DNA from: Platerodrilus igneus
Lineage: Eukaryota > Arthropoda > Insecta > Coleoptera > Lycidae
DNA length: 64,000 nt
Direction of reading: 5' to 3'
Assembly (NCBI GenBank): GCA_036346225.1
Contig: JARFIW010001490.1
Coordinates: forward strand, 372,001 to 436,000
The translations under genes and the position numbers were made by a program. This document shows positions 58,101-64,000 of the stretch, piece after piece (positions within the stretch are counted from its first letter, which is position 1; the number at the start of each line of letters is the position of its first letter). The notes beneath the pieces were generated by a model. That model was given only the letters and a program-made list of their open reading frames with translations. It was not told where the DNA came from and did no database searches.

Positions 58101-59207
58101 ATGCAGAGTTTGATGTTTTGATATAAATACGTTTCTCGGTTAGGGTTGTAAATTGCAGTGGTGATTTCTTATGGCGTATCAAACTTACAGTATTCTATTC
58201 AATGCAGTATGAAATCCGTCACAAATAAACACAGGAAAATCGGTACAATAGATAAAATTCTTACTGTCGTACGGAAAACTTGATATCGCATCCCCACACA
58301 ATACATTCTGAAGGTGTAAAAGAAGACGGATTAGCTCTTCCCGGCACTCTCTTAAAGTAGTATTCAATCGATTCGATCTTTAGCCACCAGAATTGACTGG
58401 CTTAATGTCCTATTTGTCCAACATATCGTAAGGAAATTAAATGCTGAGCGGTTTATATACATCACAGAGCCCCCTTAGCACTGAATATTGATAACTCACC
58501 CACAAGGATTCAAGTACACTCTGTTTCATCTCCAACGACTACTCTGCACGCGGCATTCCTCAGAAGCAACTATTAGTCCAGGGACTATAGGAAAAAGTAG
58601 GAAAAAATGAGGTTGAGCTGAAAATTGGGGCATCGATTGAGAATTTAATGCTCTACAACATATCAAAGGTCCCCACTTGTCTTAGGCTTGGCATTTTTAT
58701 AAGACCGTAATGTTGAGCATTGATAAAATACAAATATTTGACCCGTAATCAGTGTTCATATCCGAAAAATCTTCAAAGAAATCTAAGCCAATCAATAACA
58801 AGATTATTAGTATCCAAAAGCGAACTAAAGGGCCAACCCCCGACATGCTCCAAACACCCCCCCCCCATCATAGAGGGGTGGGCTACACAGTATGATATAC
58901 AAAACCCCAGACAAGGGATTCAACAGAATGAACATTGATATTATTTATATGGTACACGACGAGCAATCATCATCAAGAGGCGAACGGTCACAGTTGTGTA
59001 TTCGCCGCTCGTGGCTCTACAAAGGCACATCCCGGTACATTACATTACCGCAGTTCGACACACGCGATTCATTCGATAGTCCCGCTTACAACGACGTCAA
59101 ACTAGATGCATTAAAATTTCTGGCGGAGGAGGAACAACCCCATTCTGTAACCTGAGTAGATTCTCCTAGCCACTGTTAAATCTGCAGATAGGCTCGAAAA
59201 GAATGCT
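55140..59207 (+). repeat. Segmental duplication copy 2 (partner 38440-42650)
   Basis: It is collinear with copy 1. The end is set by insertion of element B at 59208, inside ...GAAAAGAATGCT. The uninterrupted form is seen at about 44500. Confidence 0.88.
56001..56482 (-). repeat. Partial 5' LTR of ERV-3
   Basis: It aligns with 39368-39850. It ends ATATGTAACT followed by CACG, the intact form of the target duplication. Confidence 0.85.
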
Positions 59208-60969
59208 TGTTACAGGCGGAAAAGCTACTAAGTGTATCTTTTCCAGTCAAATTATAAAATGGGGGCGGCCTGTAAAACAAAATTTAAAGGGGGGTCACCG
59301 GCACTAGCTAGCGGGAGGTCGTGGATCATATAGAGGGTTGAAATTTTGAAAAAAGGGTTAAATTAATTTTGTAATATACTACAAAAATGTGGCACTTACC
59401 TTTCATAAACTATTGTGGCTTAATGACAATTGCCAAGAGCGCCAGACAAGTCGAGAATGTCCAAATGTTCGTAAAAATCCTTGAGAGACTTGTCATCCCA
59501 AGGAGGACAATTGTTTTTTTTAATCAATTCCTCACTTTTTGTACTACTTATATAAAAAAAATAAGAAAAACTATTGACTTAATCAACGGCAAACAAAACT
59601 ATTTAATTCACAGAGCAATAAACGTGAACCTCTTACATTCATTGATTTAGAAATTTAAGTGAATAGGTGACTATGGAATTTATGAAAATTCTATGTACAT
59701 AAGTAGTTATCAAACACTTGTATATGAAAGAAACTTATATTATAAATTGTACACTAATTTAATCCTACGGTTTATGGCCAAAACGTCCTAACAAATAAAC
59801 TAACTAAAAATTGGTCATGCTACTTAACTATAAAGACTTACTTACTAATAATTGTCCATTGCTTGAGGGTTTGTTTTCCAACGTAGAGCAGTTCTTAAAT
59901 TTGGGAAAAGAATCTCGCTTGTTGCTTCTGTTTGTAATGTTTAAGAAAATTGACTGTCACACGAACTCGGTAGAATTTTGACAATATCACTTACTTGTTT
60001 GTCACACGCCTACAAGCTTTTTAAATATTTATCTTGCATCACTATAAATCCGCGAACATATGGGCATAACCCTCGCGAAACTGGAAGAGTAACACTTCTT
60101 TCCAATTTTTGAGTGTCGTGATACGAAGTGGAATATTCTATGTCATCATGCCGGAGAAACGCTACCCGCAAACTACGTTTCTCTCTAGTTCTTGACCACA
60201 GACGGCCCCATTGGAAGAACTCCCCATCTTTTGGCTAAGCCTTCAAATATATAGATTAAATCCTACCCTAATTATTATCTACGTCATTTTCTGTTATCCA
60301 ATGACTGAACAGAACCTCCCACAAAACAAGATTTCAGAAACCAAATCCAACCCCTTTTTAGATGAGAATCACGGAGCAATTATTCTCCCACGGTTTTAAA
60401 TTATCTTACTTTCTACGAATTACTTAAATATGGCAATGTGGAATCTACCTATGGCGGCCGTAGTCTGCCATTAACAAAGACCGGCTAACCTACTTGAGCC
60501 GAAATGGATTTTAAATACAATGGATGTCTCCAGACTACTTAAGATTACTTGTAATATTTGAACAAATCAAATTGGAAATAGTGTCCGCTATTATAATGTT
60601 TTGTTTTGTCTAACCCGCTGTAAATCAACGAAAGCATTAAGCTTTTCAAACTGAAATTGGTTTTCCTTTATTTACGCTAAAAAGGTACTATTACATTTTA
60701 ATTTAATCGGATTTGTTAGTCTGTTACCGACCTAACTTTTAAGAAGTTTATTGTATTTGACTTACGATGGGGTCTAGAGCTTTAAATGATGACCTGCCGC
60801 TGGAATTTACTAGCCCGAAGCTATCGGTAAATGTGCTCTTTTATTACAAGGGAGCCTGACTGAATGTAAAGTAATTTATTGTGGGAATTTTTGTCTATAC
60901 TTTATTCAAGTTACTAAATTTTTAATTAATTAATTTGTTTAATCGTTAACATTACAAAATAATGTTACA
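59208..60969 (-). repeat. 3' LTR of element B
   Basis: On the plus strand it begins TGTTACAGGCGG and ends AATAATGTTACA. It is more different from the A LTRs than these are from each other, so A and B are separate insertions of related copies. Confidence 0.9.
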
Positions 60970-60977
60970 CTCCCCTT
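60970..60977 (-). promoter_or_regulatory. Polypurine tract of element B
   Basis: Plus-strand CTCCCCTT is AAGGGGAG on the element strand, abutting the LTR, as in element A. Confidence 0.85.
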
Positions 60978-61196
60978 ACAAAAGGAGATTTTTTTCCAAA
61001 AATCTTGTGTTAAGAGATTCACTCTTTCATTCCTATTACTAACTTATCCTTTTCTATCCTTATCCTTATCCTAACTAGTATTCTTAAAATTAAGTTTTTG
61101 TATAAAAAATTTTTTTACATTATAAGCGTCGTTTTCAAGTTTCTTAATTATTAATATTAGGTTAATTTTATTAATATTAGGTTCTTATAACTATTT

Positions 61197-64000
61197 TTAT
61201 TCGTCATATCCTATTGGATTTGCTTTTAAATCTTTAACATGCCAAACTCCTCTGGATTGACCTGTTTCGTCGGCTAACTCATAGGTGTTTGTTGCAACTT
61301 TTTCTGTTATGGTAAAAGGACCTACATATTTCGGTGCTAATTTGGCATTGAAATACTTTGATGCGTCTGAGAGTACAAAATTTTTCTTCCAAACTGTATC
61401 TCCCACTGAAAATACTACTTCTCGTCTACGTAAATCATAGTTATGTTTTGATTTATTATACGCTATTTCTAATTTCTTTGTTATTTCTTGGTATACTTTA
61501 TTTAATTCTGGAATACGCTCTATTAGTTGTTTTCTGTCTGAAAATTGAATATCGCTTAAGTTTTCTGAATCCGTTATTTCACCAAAAGAAGAACCATCTA
61601 TTACCATTTCTCTACCGAAATTTGCGAAATATGGCGACATGCCTATTACTTCATGAACTGCGGTACGAACAGCGCACGAAACCATGGGTAATACCTTGTC
61701 CCATACTCTCTGATTATCTGACACATAAGATGCCAACATTGTCTTTAAAACGCGGTTGACTCGTTCAACAGGATTTGCGTGTGGGTGATAATATGCATTA
61801 AAAATAATTTTTGATTTGTATTTGTTCATTAAATTTTTAAATAAATGACTTCGAAATTGTACACCGTTATCTACTAGAACATATTGTGGTGCTCCAAAAA
61901 GTAAAATTATAAACTCTTCTATCTTTTGAACTACGGACGATGCAGTGGCTTGTCTTAACGGAAAAAATAGGGGAAATTTTGTAAATGTATCAACTACGGA
62001 TAAAATACATGTGTGTCCTTTTGTAGTCCTAGGTAGTGGACCTACTAAATCTATGGATATCATTTGCCAAGGTTTTGAAATTATTGGATGTCTTTTGTTC
62101 TGGTTTGTGTGAAATACAAATTTTACATTGGTTTATATATCTTTCTACTTCTGCACGTAATTTCGGCCAAAAATATTTCTGAGATATCCTTTCATAAGTT
62201 TTAAAAATTCCTAAATGACCAGCCGTTGGTTCATCATGAAAACGTTTTAAAATGTCTTTCCTTTGTGATTTTGGAATTACTTCTTTCCAGTTGTCTGTTT
62301 CTTCAGTTAAATTTGGAAATTTTGGTTTAATATGTTTAAATAGTTTGTGGTCTATTACTTTCCAACGATTATATTTTATTGGATATTTTTCAACATTATT
62401 AATCATCTTTTTACACCAATTATCATACTGAGTATTTGATTTGTGAATTTCTTCTTTATTATTTTTAGTATTTTCGTTTACAATTTTTGTGTCTGGTATT
62501 ATTTGCATAGAATTTTCATTGTTGTTGTCATTTTTAATTTGTAAAGTTTCAATTATTGGTACAGCCCTCGATAATGCATCTGGGACTACATTATCTTTGC
62601 CTTTTCTATGAATTATTTCAAAGTCATATTGTTGTAATTTGATGGCCCATCTACACAGTCGACCATTTGGATTTTGTAAATTGTTTAACCAAATTAAAGA
62701 ATGATGATCTGTTATGACGGTAAAATGTGTTCCTTCTATATATGGACGTAACTTTTCTATACTGAATAGAACTGCTAAACACTCCTTTTCTGTTACGGTA
62801 AATTTTCTTTCATTTTGAGTTAGAGATCTTGAAATATAACATATTACTTGTTCATTTCCATCTATACTTTGCGTCAACACACCGGAAATTCCATAATCTG
62901 ATGCTTCACACTGAATTGTAAATTCGTATTCGTAATTTGGACAGGTTAAAATTGGTGCTGAAATTAGGCAATTTTTTATAGTGGAAAAGGCTGTTTCGCA
63001 ACACTCTCCCAGACAAATTTTCTATTTTTCCTCAACAATGCGGTCAATGGAGCTATAATGGTACTATATCCCTCGATAAATCGACGATACCAAGAAGCCA
63101 TTCCGATTATTCGTCTTACTTCTTTTACGGTTTTTGGTGTTGGTATTTCTAAAATAGCTTTTACTTTATCTGGATCTACTAAGAGACCATTTTCATTTAT
63201 TACGTAACCTAAATATTTTAATTCACTCTTACAAAAGTGACATTTTTCCTTACTTAAAGTCAGTCCTGCGCGTGAAAGTCTGTTAAAAACTTCCTGTAAT
63301 ATTTCTAGGTGTTTGTCAAAAGAGTTTGTCAAAATTATGACGTCATCTAGGTAGCAAAATACGAAAGGTTCTAATTCTGGACCTAACACTTTATCTATTA
63401 ATCTAGACCATGTACTGGGTGCATTTGAGAGACCCATAGGTAAACGTGTAAATTCAAATAACCCTCGGTTAGGTATAGTGAAAGCTGTATATTTATAAGA
63501 ATCTTTATCTAGTGGAATTTGAAAATAAGCGGATTTAATGTCTAAAGTTGTAATAAATTTCGCGTCGCGCAATTTATCTAATATGGAGGAGAAGTACGGA
63601 GTTGGATACGCGTCCTTTTCTGTTACTTTGTTTAATTTCCTGAAATCTACTACAAAACGATATGAATTGTCTTTTTTCTTCACTAAAAGAATTGGATTTG
63701 ACCATGAACTGTTGCTTTTTTGAACTACTCCTAATTGTAACAATTTATCTAACTCATTATCTATATGTTTTTGCATTGTAGGTGAAACTGGATAGTATCT
63801 TTGCTTAATTGGTTCGTTATTAACTTTAATTTTATGGTATACTAAATCGGTAAGGCCTAATTTAGGTAAATCAAAAAAATATTTTTCAATACTGGTATCT
63901 AACAGTTTTCTTTGTGTTACTGTTAAATCTAATGTCGAATGTAAAATCGGTTCTTTCTTTTCGATAGTATCTAATTTTGCAAAGGTGTATTCGCCTTTAA
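61197..64000 (-). pseudogene. pol: pol of element B (RT, RNase H, integrase; partial at window edge, two frameshifts)
   Basis: It is the same polyprotein as in element A. The RT block (62976-63776 and open to the window edge) has FVVDFRKLNK and YLDD and is intact where A has an extra A. A one-base loss near 62993 shifts the frame before RNase H (62029-62880: ISRSLTQNERKFTVTEKECL). A 23-bp loss near 62090, relative to A 11328-11355, shifts it again before the integrase core. That core continues in 61197-62063 with MISIDLVGPL, VLVDNGVQF, NPVERVNRVLKT and GPFTITEKV to the stop. The integrase end is intact. Gag and protease lie outside the window. Confidence 0.92.

Larger units (their letters stand above)
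59208..64000 (-). mobile_element. Element B: minus-strand copy of the element A family, runs off the window
   Basis: A 3' LTR (59208-60969), polypurine tract and pol are collinear with element A in reverse. The window ends at the base equivalent to about 9416 of A, within the protease-RT linker. The outer flank is TGCT or ATGC; the matching target duplicate would lie beyond 64000. Confidence 0.93.

Noticed and set aside
61358..61759. 133-codon plus-strand ORF, also seen opposite 11681-12079
   Set aside because: It is the shadow of the integrase coding strand and is conserved because integrase is.

Overview
This is AT-rich eukaryotic DNA, most likely from an insect or other arthropod. It looks like a heterochromatic or transposon-dense segment: no host protein-coding gene could be supported. 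Nearly everything recognisable is a mobile element, a virus-like relic or a duplicated repeat block. The arthropod assignment rests on baculovirus-F-like Env relics of the errantivirus type, a primer-binding site (PBS) matching the 3' end of tRNA-Lys(CUU), Ty3/gypsy pol genes of the insect kind, and TATA/Inr/DPE core-promoter spacing. No species can be named.

Layout. 1-2591: nothing recognised. 2596-14560: a minus-strand errantivirus relic (ERV-1; LTRs, env remnant, TSD TACG). Its 5' LTR is split by a plus-strand Ty3/gypsy element A (5423-14190; 1.7-kb LTRs, TSD AACC) with gag and pol that carry a few frameshifts. 15.7-19.7 kb: a decayed virus-type family B DNA polymerase gene with a well-spaced core promoter and a poly(A) signal, followed by a duplicated scrap of its 3' end and a mariner-type transposase fragment. 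20.84-24.78 kb: element C, a minus-strand LTR element with its pol deleted. 24.8-29.8 kb: no gene, several TATA-Inr pairs and a 19-bp-stem palindrome. 29.8-32.3 kb: a decayed minus-strand LINE reverse transcriptase carrying a 259-bp SINE-like insertion with a 14-bp target duplication. 36.3-39.85 kb: ERV-2, an errantivirus that kept env but lost gag-pol. 39.85-45.5 kb: repeat blocks, including a roughly 1.7-1.8 kb tandem repeat. 45.85-51.3 kb: element D, a plus-strand, C-rich, decayed Ty3/gypsy element related to C. 52.35-59.2 kb: duplicated copies of the 32.6-33.1, 38.4-42.6 and 40.3-41.1 kb segments, containing ERV-3. 59208-64000: element B, a minus-strand copy of the A family that runs off the window.

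How the parts relate. A and B belong to one family and share LTRs, polypurine tract and pol. Comparing them shows which frameshifts are private to each copy. At the gag/pol junction of A lies a textbook -1 frameshift signal: UUUAAAC, an 8-nt spacer and a 9-bp stem. C and D are a second, C-rich family sharing an LTR and an 80-bp module next to CA/GT microsatellites. ERV-1, -2 and -3 are one errantivirus family; two copies kept env and lost gag-pol, the third kept gag and an integrase scrap. ERV-2 and ERV-3 sit in the same flanking sequence, so their insertion predates the duplication that made the 32-59 kb repeat structure.

All identifications come from reading motifs and aligning repeats by eye; no database search was made.
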